This document shows positions 17,002 to 25,750 of a stretch of DNA of 64,000 nucleotides, piece after piece. This stretch comes from Curtobacterium sp. Leaf183 (lineage in GTDB: Bacteria; Actinomycetota; Actinomycetes; Actinomycetales; Microbacteriaceae). The notes below the pieces were generated by a model. It searched no databases, was not told where the DNA came from, and saw only the letters and a program-made list of their open reading frames with translations. Within the stretch, counting starts at the first letter, position 1, and each line of letters opens with the position of its first letter. Location of the stretch: positions 579,831 through 643,830 of the forward strand of contig NZ_LMPO01000001.1 of assembly GCF_001424385.1 (NCBI RefSeq), written 5' to 3'. Made by a program: the position numbers and the translations under genes.

Positions 17002-17466
17002 TCAGCCGCCGAACGCCGAGATCTCCTCGGGCAGGGGCTCGTTCATCGCACGCCGCAGCGCCGCCATCCCCGCGACGGCCGCCGGGCGCTCGTCGGCCGG
17101 CACGCGTCCGAGCACGGCCGCGAGCTCCTGCCGTCGCCGTGCGGTGACCTCGTCGACCAGGACGCGTCCGCGGTCGGTGGCCGCGATGAGGACCTCGCGA
17201 CGGCTCTCCTCGCTCGGCCGGCGCTCGACCCAGCCGCCTGACACGAGCCGGTCGACGTTGCGGGTGAGCGTCGAGGGTCCGACGGCCAGGCGCTCGGCCA
17301 GGTCACCCGACCGCGTCGGGCCCAGGGTCACGACCAGGACGATGAGCCGGAACTGCGGGACCGTGACGTCCTCGAGCGCGGGGGCGAGCGACCGGGCGAC
17401 GACACCGAGCAGGCCCCGCGATGCGGCGAGCAGCTCGTCGGTCCCCTCGGGGGCGGAGTCAGTCAT
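17002..17466 (-). CDS. MarR-family transcriptional regulator
   Basis: A 154-residue winged-helix protein. The pattern RSGDLAERLAVGPSTLTRNVDRLVSGGWVERRPSEES is read in two parts as the MarR recognition helix and wing. No redox cysteine is present. The -10-like CAGGAT lies exactly 6 nt before ATG 17466, with GGAGG in the spacer. It follows the sugar porter gene on the same strand but is separated by a strong palindrome, so it is probably expressed alone. Its ligand is unknown. Confidence 0.88.
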   Translation of the reverse strand: MTDSAPEGTDELLAASRGLLGVVARSLAPALEDVTVPQFRLIVLVVTLGPTRSGDLAERLAVGPSTLTRNVDRLVSGGWVERRPSEESRREVLIAATDRGRVLVDEVTARRRQELAAVLGRVPADERPAAVAGMAALRRAMNEPLPEEISAFGG

Positions 17467-17472
17467 GCCTCC

Positions 17473-17478
17473 ATCCTG
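17473..17478 (-). promoter_or_regulatory. -10 box for a near-leaderless marR transcript
   Basis: On the minus strand, CAGGAT (17478-17473) ends 6 nt before ATG 17466. The spacer holds GGAGG, so ribosome recognition could use either route. Confidence 0.4.
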
Positions 17479-17491
17479 TCTGACGGACAGC

Positions 17492-17519
17492 AGGCCCGGT
17501 GCCAGCTGGCACCGGGCCT
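17492..17519. terminator. 28-bp perfect palindrome, terminator (family A)
   Basis: A perfect palindrome with half-site AGGCCCGGTGCCAG. The same 28 bp recurs exactly inside the palindrome at 51463-51504. It sits 43 bases after the sugar porter stop codon (minus strand) and just upstream of the MarR gene. Confidence 0.75.
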
Positions 17520-17562
17520 CCCGTTCGTCACCAGGTCGCGAGGCGACCCACGGTCACCGCCG

Positions 17563-19020
17563 TCAGGCGCGACGACCGTGCTTGTCGACCGTGAAGATGT
17601 TGCCGGTGGTGACGCCCTCTTCCACCTGCTCCAGCGTGCGGCCGCGGCTCTCCGGGACGAACTTCCAGATGAAGAACAGGGCGAGCAGCCCGACGATGCC
17701 GAAGCCGAAGAACGTCCCGGTGATGCCGGTCGCAGCGACGATCGTCGGGAAGTACAGCCCCAGGAAGGCATTCGCGATCCACAGGCAGAACACCGCGATG
17801 CCCATGCCGAGCGCACGGATCTGCGTCGGGAAGATCTCGGAGAGCACCACCCAGACGGCGATGTTGAGGAAGGTCTGCATCGACCCGACGAACGCGACGA
17901 CCAGGAACAGGATCACCCACGGACGGGCCGGGTTGCCGTCGGGCAGCGCGACCGACGCGATGCCGATCAGGAAGTGGCAGATCGTCGTGAGCGTGAACCC
18001 GATGATGAGCGTCGTCCGGCGGTTGATCCGCTCCATGTTGGCGAGGGCGATGACGCCACCGACGACCGCGATCACGCCGGGTGCGATGTTGGCGATGAGT
18101 GCCGCCGACGCCTGGAAGCCGGACTCGATCAGGACGGTCTGGCCGTAGTACATGATCGAGTTGATGCCCGTGAGCTGCTGCGCCACACCCAGGCCCGCAC
18201 CGATGAGCACGATCCGGATGAGCCACTTGTTGCCGAGCAGGACGCGCCAGCCGCTCTCGCGCTGGACGTTCGCCTCGAAGGCGTTGGTGCGCTTGATGTC
18301 GTCGAGCTCGGCGACCGCACGCTCGTCCGTCCGGATCTGGCGCAGGACTTCGAGCGCCTCGTCATTGCGGCCCTTCGACGCCAGCCAGCGCGGCGACTCC
18401 GGCACCCGGAGCATGCCGACGAACAGGGCGATGGCGGGAAGCGCGCACACGGCGAGCATGATCCGCCAGACGCCGTTGCCCTCGCCCCACAGGTTGCCGA
18501 TGGCGGCGTTGACGAGGAAGGCGGCGAGCTGACCGATGACGATCATCAGCTCGTTGCGACCGGACAGCGACCCGCGGATCTCGTACGGCGCGAGTTCGGC
18601 CAGGAAGACGGGGACCACCGTCGAGGCACCGCCCACCGCCAGCCCGAGCAGCACGCGACCGACGACGATCACGCCGAACGTCGGCGAGAAGACGCAGATG
18701 AGCGTGCCGAGGAAGAAGGTCACGGCGAGCGCGATGATCGTCTTGCGGCGGCCCCACCCGTCGGCGATGCGGCCACCGAGCATGGCTCCGATCGCCGCGC
18801 CGAAGAGCAGCGAGCTCGTGACGATGCCCTCGGTCAGGTTCGTCAGCCCGAGTTCCTGCTTCATCGGCAGGAGGGCGCCGTTGATCACGCCCGTGTCGTA
18901 GCCGAACAGGAGCCCGCCGAACGTGGCGACGAGGGCGAGCACGCCGAGACGGCGGCGGTGGGGTCCGGTCCCGACCGGGGGGAGCGTCGTGCTCGGCGAT
19001 GCCGGCTTGATGTCGACCAT
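17563..19020 (-). CDS. MFS sugar porter (sugar/inositol:proton symporter)
   Basis: A 485-residue, 12-helix transporter of the sugar porter family. Signatures are GGLLFGYDTGVINGAL in helix 1, GGRIADGWGRRK in the first cytoplasmic loop, PESPRWL after helix 6, QQLTGINSIMYYG in helix 7 and PESRGRTLE after helix 12. It should import a hexose, pentose or inositol with protons; the substrate is not resolved. It has a good promoter (19066-19093) and AAGGAG ribosome binding site 9 nt before ATG 19020. No catabolic gene adjoins it. Confidence 0.94.
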   Translation of the reverse strand: MVDIKPASPSTTLPPVGTGPHRRRLGVLALVATFGGLLFGYDTGVINGALLPMKQELGLTNLTEGIVTSSLLFGAAIGAMLGGRIADGWGRRKTIIALAVTFFLGTLICVFSPTFGVIVVGRVLLGLAVGGASTVVPVFLAELAPYEIRGSLSGRNELMIVIGQLAAFLVNAAIGNLWGEGNGVWRIMLAVCALPAIALFVGMLRVPESPRWLASKGRNDEALEVLRQIRTDERAVAELDDIKRTNAFEANVQRESGWRVLLGNKWLIRIVLIGAGLGVAQQLTGINSIMYYGQTVLIESGFQASAALIANIAPGVIAVVGGVIALANMERINRRTTLIIGFTLTTICHFLIGIASVALPDGNPARPWVILFLVVAFVGSMQTFLNIAVWVVLSEIFPTQIRALGMGIAVFCLWIANAFLGLYFPTIVAATGITGTFFGFGIVGLLALFFIWKFVPESRGRTLEQVEEGVTTGNIFTVDKHGRRA

Positions 19021-19065
19021 GCGGTGACTCCTTCGTCGTCGTTCTCGCGTCGGTGCGTGCTGCCG

Positions 19066-19093
19066 ATGGTAGTCCGGAACTTTGTCCTGTCAA
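19066..19093 (-). promoter_or_regulatory. Putative promoter of the sugar porter gene
   Basis: On the minus strand, consensus TTGACA (19093-19088) and TACCAT (19071-19066) are separated by 16 bp. The predicted transcript start is about 40 nt upstream of the ATG, leaving room for the visible ribosome binding site. Confidence 0.6.
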
Positions 19094-19203
19094 CCGGTCA
19101 TTCTCACGTCAGATGCGATGGACCGGTCCAAGAAAGCCCCGATCAGCGCGGGAGCGCTCCATCGTGCTGCGTTGGGACGCTCGGGAGCTCGGGAGTGGTC
19201 GGT

Positions 19204-19677
19204 CTACTCCGGCTGTCCGGGCTGGTCACCGAGGACGTCACCGAGGCGCGTCATGTCGGCACCGTGGTCGGTGTACCGACGGACCGTCCGGCGCGCGGCC
19301 GTGCTGGCGGCGCCGCTGAGGTTGCGGTTGCGCCGTGCCGCGTCGGCGACCCGGCCCGCGTGGCTGGCGGTCGAGAGCACGACGTTCGCCAGGGCCCGAC
19401 CGGCGCCGGGGTCGGGGACGCCCGCCACGGACCACGCGGCCCGGACCTGCTCGTCCGGGGTGACCCCCCGCTTGGTGCCCATCCGGTGCCAGTCGGACGC
19501 CATCGCGCCCTCGGTGCGGTCGGCCGCGCGTGCTGCTTCGTCGACGCGGCTGTGGTCCTGCGGAGCGGACGCGGCGGCGTCGGCGCGGTCGCGGGCAGCG
19601 GTGTCGTCACCGCCGGCAGCGGCGATGCGGGCGGCGTGGGCGGCCGCGGCGGCAGCGAGGATCTCGGACCTGTCCAT
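19204..19677 (-). CDS. Hypothetical Ala/Arg-rich protein (157 aa)
   Basis: The product begins MDRSEILAAAAAAHAARIAA and is helical, charged and alanine-rich, without signal peptide or membrane segment. A conserved-looking middle, DWHRMGTKRGVTPDEQVRAA, suggests a real protein, but I do not recognise the family. ATG 19677 is favoured over a longer frame because TACCGT, a -10-like box, ends exactly 6 nt before it and the upstream residues are low-complexity. It stands alone between the sugar porter and the repeat-bearing gap at 19678-19875. Confidence 0.65.
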   Translation of the reverse strand: MDRSEILAAAAAAHAARIAAAGGDDTAARDRADAAASAPQDHSRVDEAARAADRTEGAMASDWHRMGTKRGVTPDEQVRAAWSVAGVPDPGAGRALANVVLSTASHAGRVADAARRNRNLSGAASTAARRTVRRYTDHGADMTRLGDVLGDQPGQPE

Positions 19678-19683
19678 GCACCG

Positions 19684-19689
19684 ACGGTA
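19684..19689 (-). promoter_or_regulatory. -10 box for a leaderless transcript of the 157-aa gene
   Basis: On the minus strand, TACCGT (19689-19684) ends exactly 6 nt before ATG 19677. Confidence 0.4.
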
Positions 19690-19764
19690 CCGCCGACTGC
19701 CGACGTGGGCGGTGTGCTCGTCGTGCGTGCACGTCGCCGCGGGCCTGCGGGGCCGCGGGGCCGC

Positions 19765-19870
19765 CGAGACGCCGCGTGCCTGCCGAGACGCCGTCCTGCA
19801 GCGCGGCGTCTCGGCAGCGCGGCAGCGTCTCGGCAGCACGGCGGCGTCGTAGGGACACCACGGCGTCTCG
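19765..19870. repeat. Cluster of CGAGACGCCG inverted motifs (family B)
   Basis: Five copies of the 10-mer CGAGACGCCG or its complement, one with a mismatch: 19765-19774, 19784-19793, 19804-19813, 19823-19832 and 19861-19870. The second and third form a 12-bp perfect stem (19782-19793 with 19804-19815). The same motif recurs at 29719-29767. The 198-bp gap 19678-19875 contains no gene. Confidence 0.7.
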
Positions 19871-19875
19871 CCGGG

Positions 19876-20775
19876 TCAGCGTGCGGCGGCCGGCTCGACC
19901 CCGAGGTGGGCGGCGAGCACGTCCTCGACGCTCGTCCACGTGTGCGGCCCGTACCGGTCGTCGTCGACGTGGTGCAGCTCGGCCTCACCGCTGAACATGC
20001 TCACGAAGTACTGCATCCCCTGCCACGCGGGGAAGGGCTCGTCCGTCGGCTTCGACAGGCGCCGGCCGACCCGGGCCATCGCGGAGAGCGTCCCAGCGGT
20101 CCCCGCCCACTGCAGCCGGAAGGGCGTCCCCGTCAGCCGGGACATCAGGTCCGCGAGGCTGCGCAAGGTGACCCGGTCCCCCGCGACCTCGACGACCCTG
20201 GGGGCATCGGCATCGAGGGCGACCTGCGCCGTCACCCACGCCACGTCGTCCTTCGTCGTGAAGTCGAGCACCTGGTCCGCCGACGACCAGAACAGCACGC
20301 GTCGGCGGTCGAACAGGACCAGCGGTGCCTGCCCGGTCAGCATGTCCGCGAAGGCACCGTTGAGCACCGACGTCGCACGCACCGGTGCCGCGTCGAGGTC
20401 CGCCGCGAACTCCCGGCGCAGCTCGAAGTTGCGGTTCGTCCCCGGCGTGACCGACCGGTAGTCCGCGGCGTAGTCGGACGGGATGAACCGCTGGACCCCC
20501 GCGGCGACCGCGGCCGCGAGCAGGGCCCGCTGCGCGTCGACGATCACCGAACGCGTGCCGCTGATCGCCGAGACGACGACGTCGACGCCCTGCATCGCCC
20601 GGCCGAGGGCTGCGGGGTCGTCGTAGGCGGCGGTCACGGTCTCGACGCCGTCGACGGCGGTGCCGCTCCCCCGGCTGAGCGCGCGGACGTGCACGTCGTC
20701 GTGGTCGAGCAAGGCGTGGACGATGCGGCTCCCGAGGTCACCGGTGGCGCCGGCGACGAGGACGGTGGTGGTCAT
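19876..20775 (-). CDS. NmrA-like NAD(P)-binding reductase
   Basis: A 299-residue atypical short-chain dehydrogenase. The N terminus VLVAGATGDLGSRIVHAL is the dinucleotide-binding loop; further segments VVVSAISGTRSVIVDAQ and GVQRFIPSDYAADY fit the NmrA/isoflavone-reductase-like branch, which either reduces small aromatics or senses NADP. It lies 35 bp downstream of oleD on the same strand, but TACTGT 7 nt before its ATG suggests a separate leaderless start. A role in olefin synthesis is possible only by position. Confidence 0.82.
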   Translation of the reverse strand: MTTTVLVAGATGDLGSRIVHALLDHDDVHVRALSRGSGTAVDGVETVTAAYDDPAALGRAMQGVDVVVSAISGTRSVIVDAQRALLAAAVAAGVQRFIPSDYAADYRSVTPGTNRNFELRREFAADLDAAPVRATSVLNGAFADMLTGQAPLVLFDRRRVLFWSSADQVLDFTTKDDVAWVTAQVALDADAPRVVEVAGDRVTLRSLADLMSRLTGTPFRLQWAGTAGTLSAMARVGRRLSKPTDEPFPAWQGMQYFVSMFSGEAELHHVDDDRYGPHTWTSVEDVLAAHLGVEPAAAR

Positions 20776-20810
20776 GTCCTCGACAGTACGGGCGACGGGG
20801 CCGACCGGTC

Positions 20811-21788
20811 TCAGCGCGCCGCGGCCAGGCGGCGCAGGCCCTCGTCGATCGACACGGACGGCTGCCACCCGAGGTCGGCACGTGTCCGGCGCTGGTCGAA
20901 CCAGTGCGACGTCGACAGCTGCTCGGCGAGGAACCGTGTCATCGGGGGCTCGTCGACGCCCGGGCGCACGCGCCACACGGCCTCGACGAGCGAACCCGCG
21001 GCGCGGGCGACCGCGGCCGGGACGTGCAACCGTGGCGACGGGACACCAGACGCCCGACAGATGCCGTCGAGCAGGTCGCCGACGGGACGCGGTTCGCCGT
21101 TGGTGACGACGTACGCCTGCCCGTGCACCCGGTCGTCGGCGGCCCGGTCGAGCGCGGCGACCATGGCTGAGGCGGCGTTGTCGACGTAGCAGGAGTCGAT
21201 CAGGGCGGCGCCGGAGTCGAGCAGGGGCAGCCGACCGCGACGGGCCCGGTCGACGATCCGCCCGATCAGCTGCGTGTCGCCAGGGCCCCAGACCAGGTGC
21301 GGCCGGACCGCGACGACCGCGAACCCCGGCGCGTCGGCAGCCAGCGCCAGCAGCTCGGCCTCGGCCTTGGTGCGGGCGTAGTCCCCGCGGGCGTGTGTCG
21401 GGTCGGCAGGCGTGGCCGCTGCTCCCGCGATCGAGGACCCGGTGTGGGCGACCGACGGCGACGAGACGAACACGAACCGCGACGCACCCGCCGACCGCGC
21501 CGCGGCGAGCAGCGTCCGTGTGCCGTCGACGTTCACGCGCCGGAAGTCCGCCGGGTCCCCCGCGAGCGAGACCTTCGCGGCCAGGTGCACGACGGCGTCG
21601 ACCCCGTCGACCGCGCGGACCACGGCACCGGCGTCGGTCATGGTGCCGAGCACGTCGGTGACCCCGGGGACGCCGGAGGGCCGTCGCTGGAAGGTCCGGA
21701 CCTCGTGCCCGGCGTCCCGCACGGCGGCCGCGACGGCCCGCCCGAGGAACCCGCTGGCGCCCGTGACGAGCACCCGCAGCCCGCTCAC
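20811..21788 (-). CDS. oleD: OleD, NAD(P)H-dependent 2-alkyl-3-oxoalkanoate reductase
   Basis: A 325-residue extended short-chain dehydrogenase with LVTGASGFLGRAV at the N terminus, an active-site YARTK and a 3-beta-HSD-like body. In the Ole pathway this enzyme reduces the beta-keto acid made by OleA to a beta-hydroxy acid. The GTG at 21788 overlaps the oleBC stop (GTGA), so the longer frame reaching 21830 is not used. Third gene of the oleA-oleBC-oleD operon. Family identity rests on motifs plus cluster context. Confidence 0.88.
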   Translation of the reverse strand: MSGLRVLVTGASGFLGRAVAAAVRDAGHEVRTFQRRPSGVPGVTDVLGTMTDAGAVVRAVDGVDAVVHLAAKVSLAGDPADFRRVNVDGTRTLLAAARSAGASRFVFVSSPSVAHTGSSIAGAAATPADPTHARGDYARTKAEAELLALAADAPGFAVVAVRPHLVWGPGDTQLIGRIVDRARRGRLPLLDSGAALIDSCYVDNAASAMVAALDRAADDRVHGQAYVVTNGEPRPVGDLLDGICRASGVPSPRLHVPAAVARAAGSLVEAVWRVRPGVDEPPMTRFLAEQLSTSHWFDQRRTRADLGWQPSVSIDEGLRRLAAAR

Positions 21789-24499
21789 GGGCGGGTCATC
21801 CGTCCTCCGCCGAGCACGGTCGCCGACCACCGGGACAACCGTGCCCGGTCGACCTTCGAGTTGTGGCGGATGTCGGTCGGCAGCACCGGGACGACGAGCA
21901 CCGCCGCGACGGGGACCCCGGCGGCGGCACGGACGGCGGCGGCGAGGGCGGCGGGAGCGAGGGCCGGACGACGGGCCGGCGGCACGGTCTCGACGACCGC
22001 GACGACCTGCTGCGTGCCGGCGGGACCGATCCCGGCGACCCCGACCCGGCCGACACCGGTGACCTGCTCGACGCGCTGCTCCGGACCCACCGGGGTGAGG
22101 ACACCCGCGGGCGTGGTGACCACATGCTGCAACCGTCCCTCGACCCAGAGCTGCCCGTCGGCGTCCAGGTGCCCGACGTCACCGGTGCGGTGGCCTCGCG
22201 GGTCGGTGAGTCCCCGGCGGGACGCCCGGTTCGTCCGCCAGAGCCGGTCGTAGCCCTCGCGCACATGCGGTGCGGCGACGACGATCTCGCCGGTGACGTC
22301 GGGGGCCGTGGTCAGGGTGTCGGCCGGCACCCCCGACGCGGAGAGCGGCGCGATGCGGACGTCGACGCCGCGTGCGGGTCGGCCGACGCAGACCCCGCCG
22401 ACGCCCGACACCGTCGAGGCTGCCGCGCGCACGGCGTCGAGGTCGACGTCGGTCATGAGCAGCCCCTCGGTCATGCCGTAGGGCGTGTGTGCCGACGCGT
22501 TCGGCATGAGCTCGGTCGCGGCGGCCAGCAGCGTCGCCGAGACCGGGGCACCGGCCGACAGGAACAGCCGAACACGAGCCAGGGCGGCCCGGTCGGCGCC
22601 CGTCAGCGCCGGAGCGGTCGCGACGACGTTCGCGAGCGCCGCGGGTGACAGGAACACCACCGTGGCGTCAGCGGCGGACACCGACGCGGCGACCGCACGC
22701 GCCGTCAGCGTCCGCGGTGCCGTGACGTCCATGTCCGGAGCCACCGACCGTGCGCCGAGCGCGGGCCCGAGCAGCGCGAACGGGGCGAACCCCGCGACCA
22801 GTCCGGTGCCCACACCGATGCCGTACTGCGCTGCGAGCACGTCGCGGACGGCGCCGAGCTGGCCGTGCGTGTACACGACACCCTTGGCTGGACCGGTCGA
22901 CCCGCTGGTGAACAGCACGGCAGCGGGGGTCGTCGGCGCCGGCGCATCGGGCAGGGCGGCACCGGCCGCGAGACGACGGGCACCACGACGCGCGACCGAA
23001 GCGAGCGTGTGCTCGACCCGGAGCGCCGCACGGGCCGGAGCCGGCAGCGCGAGCGTCGCGATGCGTCGCCCGGGCCACCCCAGGGCACGGGCCGCAGCGA
23101 GCCCGGGCAGTGCGCCGATCACCCAGTCCGGACGGGCGCCCTTCACGGCGCGCGTGAGTCCGCGAAGCCCCAGACCGGCATCCGCCACCACGACGGTCGC
23201 GCCGACCCGGATGCTGGCGTACAGCGCCGCGGTCAGGTCGGCACCGGGCGTCACGAGCAGCGAGACCCGGTCACCGGGGTGGACGCCGATGTCGACGAGT
23301 CCGGCGGCGACCTCGTCGACCCGTCGGGCGAGCAGCCGCCAGGTGATCGTGCGGGTGCCTCCGGGGGCGGCCATCTCGACCAGGGCCGGTTCGTCGGAGT
23401 CGCGCAGGTCGTCGAGAGCGGCCCAGAGCGGGCGGCTCACGTCCGGTGCGGTGTCACCGGCGGACGGGAGGCCCCCCTCGGCTCCGGCAGGCGCATGGCC
23501 GTCCGGCAGGCGGTCGCCCAGCCAGTCGAGGACCGTCCCGGCGACGTCGGCGTCCTCGGGCAGCAGGTGCCCGGCGCCCTCGAAGCGGTGGACGTCCGCG
23601 TGCGGCAGGCGCTCGGCCAGGTCGTCCAGGTAGCGCTCGAGGAACACCGGGTCACGCGGGCCCCAGAGCAGCAAGGCGGGGACGTCGAGCGCAGCGACAC
23701 CCGACGAGATCCGGGCGAGTTCGGGGGCGCTGTCGTGCCGGGCGTCGACGGGGATGTCCGCCACGAAGCCGCCGATGCCACCGCGACGGGCAGCGCCGCG
23801 GTACGGCGCACGGAAGGCGTCGGCAACGAGGCGGTCGAGCTTCGGATGCGCGATCGCCAGGGTCGTCTCGAGGAACGCCGGCGTGACGACGGTCGCGCGG
23901 CCGAGCAGCTGGGGACGGAGCGCGAGCCGGAGCGGGGCCGGGATCGGGGCGTCGACGGGCTGGTGCACGGCGGTGTTGCACGTCGCGACGCCCACGACCA
24001 GGTCGGGGTGGTCGACGGCCCAGCCGAGCGACACGACGCCGCCCCAGTCGTGGCCGAGGGTGACGACGGGTCCGGCCAGGCCGAGCTCGTCGGTCAGCGC
24101 GCCGAGGTCGGCGACCCGCTGCGGCAGCCCGCGCGTGACCCCGGTGCGCTCCGAGAAGCCCATGTCGAGCTGGTCGACGGCGACCACGCGCCAGGCGGGT
24201 CCACCGGCGGCAGCCACCGCAAGCGACGTGCGGAGCACCGAGCGCCACAGGTACGACCACGTCGGGTTGCCGTGCACGCACAGCAGGGTGCCGACCGGTT
24301 CCACGCCGAGGTCGGCCAGGGACCCGGCCGTGTCGAGGAGGTGCCAGGTGCGCTCGGAGTGATCCGAGCCTCCCGGACGGACCGAGCGGTCTGCTGGCAC
24401 CGTGACCAGACGCGACCACGCGGGGTCGAGTCCGGGCAGCGAGGGCGGCAGCGTGGCCGGAGCGGTGCTCGCAGCCACGCGGGGCAGCCCGGAGGTCAC
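21785..24499 (-). CDS. oleBC: OleBC fusion: beta-lactone decarboxylase plus beta-lactone synthetase
   Basis: A 904-residue two-domain protein. Residues about 1-330 are a haloalkane-dehalogenase-like alpha/beta hydrolase (OleB) with HGNPTWSYLWRS and the nucleophile Asp151 in GHDWGG. Residues about 370-904 are an AMP-binding synthetase (OleC) with TSGSTGPAKGVVYTHG near 530 and a GDVGHLD motif. OleC activates the beta-hydroxy acid and closes a beta-lactone; OleB removes CO2 to give the long-chain cis-olefin. Fused OleBC is known in actinobacteria such as Micrococcus luteus, and separate genes are usual elsewhere. GTG 24499 overlaps the oleA stop. Confidence 0.92.
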   Translation of the reverse strand: MTSGLPRVAASTAPATLPPSLPGLDPAWSRLVTVPADRSVRPGGSDHSERTWHLLDTAGSLADLGVEPVGTLLCVHGNPTWSYLWRSVLRTSLAVAAAGGPAWRVVAVDQLDMGFSERTGVTRGLPQRVADLGALTDELGLAGPVVTLGHDWGGVVSLGWAVDHPDLVVGVATCNTAVHQPVDAPIPAPLRLALRPQLLGRATVVTPAFLETTLAIAHPKLDRLVADAFRAPYRGAARRGGIGGFVADIPVDARHDSAPELARISSGVAALDVPALLLWGPRDPVFLERYLDDLAERLPHADVHRFEGAGHLLPEDADVAGTVLDWLGDRLPDGHAPAGAEGGLPSAGDTAPDVSRPLWAALDDLRDSDEPALVEMAAPGGTRTITWRLLARRVDEVAAGLVDIGVHPGDRVSLLVTPGADLTAALYASIRVGATVVVADAGLGLRGLTRAVKGARPDWVIGALPGLAAARALGWPGRRIATLALPAPARAALRVEHTLASVARRGARRLAAGAALPDAPAPTTPAAVLFTSGSTGPAKGVVYTHGQLGAVRDVLAAQYGIGVGTGLVAGFAPFALLGPALGARSVAPDMDVTAPRTLTARAVAASVSAADATVVFLSPAALANVVATAPALTGADRAALARVRLFLSAGAPVSATLLAAATELMPNASAHTPYGMTEGLLMTDVDLDAVRAAASTVSGVGGVCVGRPARGVDVRIAPLSASGVPADTLTTAPDVTGEIVVAAPHVREGYDRLWRTNRASRRGLTDPRGHRTGDVGHLDADGQLWVEGRLQHVVTTPAGVLTPVGPEQRVEQVTGVGRVGVAGIGPAGTQQVVAVVETVPPARRPALAPAALAAAVRAAAGVPVAAVLVVPVLPTDIRHNSKVDRARLSRWSATVLGGGRMTRP

Positions 24500-25569
24500 C
24501 AGCGCAGTTCCATCATCGCCGTGTTGATGCCAGAGCCCACGCCGCCCAGGAAGACGCGGTCCCCCGGGCGGATCCGGCCGGCGGCGGCCTCGTCGGCCAG
24601 GGTGATCGGAATGGACGCCGGGCCCACGTTGCCGAAGCGCTCGTACGTGGTGGGGACCTTGTCGCGCGGCACGCCGATCGCCTCGACGAAGGCGTTCGTG
24701 TGCACGTCGGAGACCTGGTGCAGGACGTAGCGGTCCATGTCCGCCCAGTCGAAGTGCGAGCGCGCTTCGTTCCAGGCGGCGACGACGAGTTCCATGCCGC
24801 CCTTGAGCAGCATCTTGGCGTCCGTGAACATGCCGTCCACGCTGCCGACGCACAGGTCGTACCACTGGGTGGCCGCGCGGGTGACGCCACCGACGATGCG
24901 GTGCCCGCCCGGGTGCATATCCGCCGGGCCGAGCACGGCTGCGGCCGCACCGGAACCGAGCGTCAGGCTCGCGAACTCGCTCATGAAGTCCTTGCGGTTG
25001 CGGCCGCCCTGGTTCAGCCGCTCGATCGTGTTGAGCTGCACCTGGTCGGCGTCCTCGCCGTCGACCACGAGCGCGTACTTGATCTGCCCGGAGTCGATCA
25101 TGCCGGCGGCGACGCTCATCGCGTTGACGAACCCCAGGCACGCGTTCGCGATGTCGAAGTTGATGGCGGACGACGGCAGGCCGAGCCCGTGGTGCAGTCG
25201 GACGGCCACCGAGGGCTCGAGGTGCGGACGCGTGACGGACGTGTTGATGAGCAGGCCGACGTCCTCGGGGCGGATGCCCGCTTCAGCCATCGCACGGCGT
25301 CCCGCGTCGATCGCGGCGTCCTGGAAGGACTGCCCCTCGCCCCAGTTGCGACGCTCCTTGACACCGGCCACGCGCTCGAGCAGACCCATCGGCAGACGCA
25401 GGCGGCGCAGGACGCCACGCAGCTTCTCCTCGATGTCCGCAGAGGTCGTCACACGCTCGGCCACGGTGGTCGCGACCGAGAGCAGGGCGACGTTGTCGTG
25501 CTTGGCCGTCGCGTTGCCCGGGCGCTCGATTTCGCTGCTCGTCGCCTGGTCGACCGGCCGTTCCGTCAT
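24496..25569 (-). CDS. oleA: OleA, acyl-CoA head-to-head condensing enzyme (thiolase fold)
   Basis: A 357-residue KASIII-like enzyme that joins two fatty acyl-CoAs into a 2-alkyl-3-ketoacid. Visible active-site residues are Cys144 in NACLGFVNAM, His284 in YVLHQVSD, Asn314 in ERFGNVGPAS, and Glu118 in HLEPS, the position of the general-base Glu of OleA that FabH lacks. ATG 25569 is used here. A GTG at 25578 with AAGTAT 6 nt before it is an alternative leaderless start adding three residues. First gene of the olefin operon. Confidence 0.93.
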   Translation of the reverse strand: MTERPVDQATSSEIERPGNATAKHDNVALLSVATTVAERVTTSADIEEKLRGVLRRLRLPMGLLERVAGVKERRNWGEGQSFQDAAIDAGRRAMAEAGIRPEDVGLLINTSVTRPHLEPSVAVRLHHGLGLPSSAINFDIANACLGFVNAMSVAAGMIDSGQIKYALVVDGEDADQVQLNTIERLNQGGRNRKDFMSEFASLTLGSGAAAAVLGPADMHPGGHRIVGGVTRAATQWYDLCVGSVDGMFTDAKMLLKGGMELVVAAWNEARSHFDWADMDRYVLHQVSDVHTNAFVEAIGVPRDKVPTTYERFGNVGPASIPITLADEAAAGRIRPGDRVFLGGVGSGINTAMMELRW

Positions 25570-25592
25570 GATCGTCACCGATACATACTTCC

Positions 25593-25630
25593 GCATCCGG
25601 CCTGGATGCGCGATCCGGATGCGCTGTGCG
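25593..25630. promoter_or_regulatory. Inverted/direct GGATGC repeats upstream of oleA
   Basis: GCATCC-N5-GGATGC at 25593-25609 forms an inverted repeat, and GGATGCGC recurs directly about 14 bp on. They lie 25-60 bp upstream of the oleA start and could be an operator. No regulator is identified. Confidence 0.35.
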
Positions 25631-25750
25631 ACGCTCCGCGACGGTGCTCGACGGAGCGTCCCGCACCCTTGTGGGCCGTTGGACACAGTCCGATCACACC
25701 GTTCCGGAACCGACGATCCGTCCGTTACGCTGCCGATCCGAGGGGGCATC

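Noticed and set aside
19678-19839. Longer N terminus for the 157-aa protein
   Set aside because: The extension is arginine/cysteine-rich and overlaps the CGAGACGCCG repeats; the ATG at 19677 has a well-placed -10 box.
21789-21830. Longer oleD reading frame
   Set aside because: It would overlap oleBC by more than 40 bases; GTG 21788 gives the usual 4-base overlap and puts the Rossmann motif at the N terminus.
22668-23088. Overlapping frames within oleBC
   Set aside because: Alternative-frame shadows of the AMP-binding domain with no start signals.
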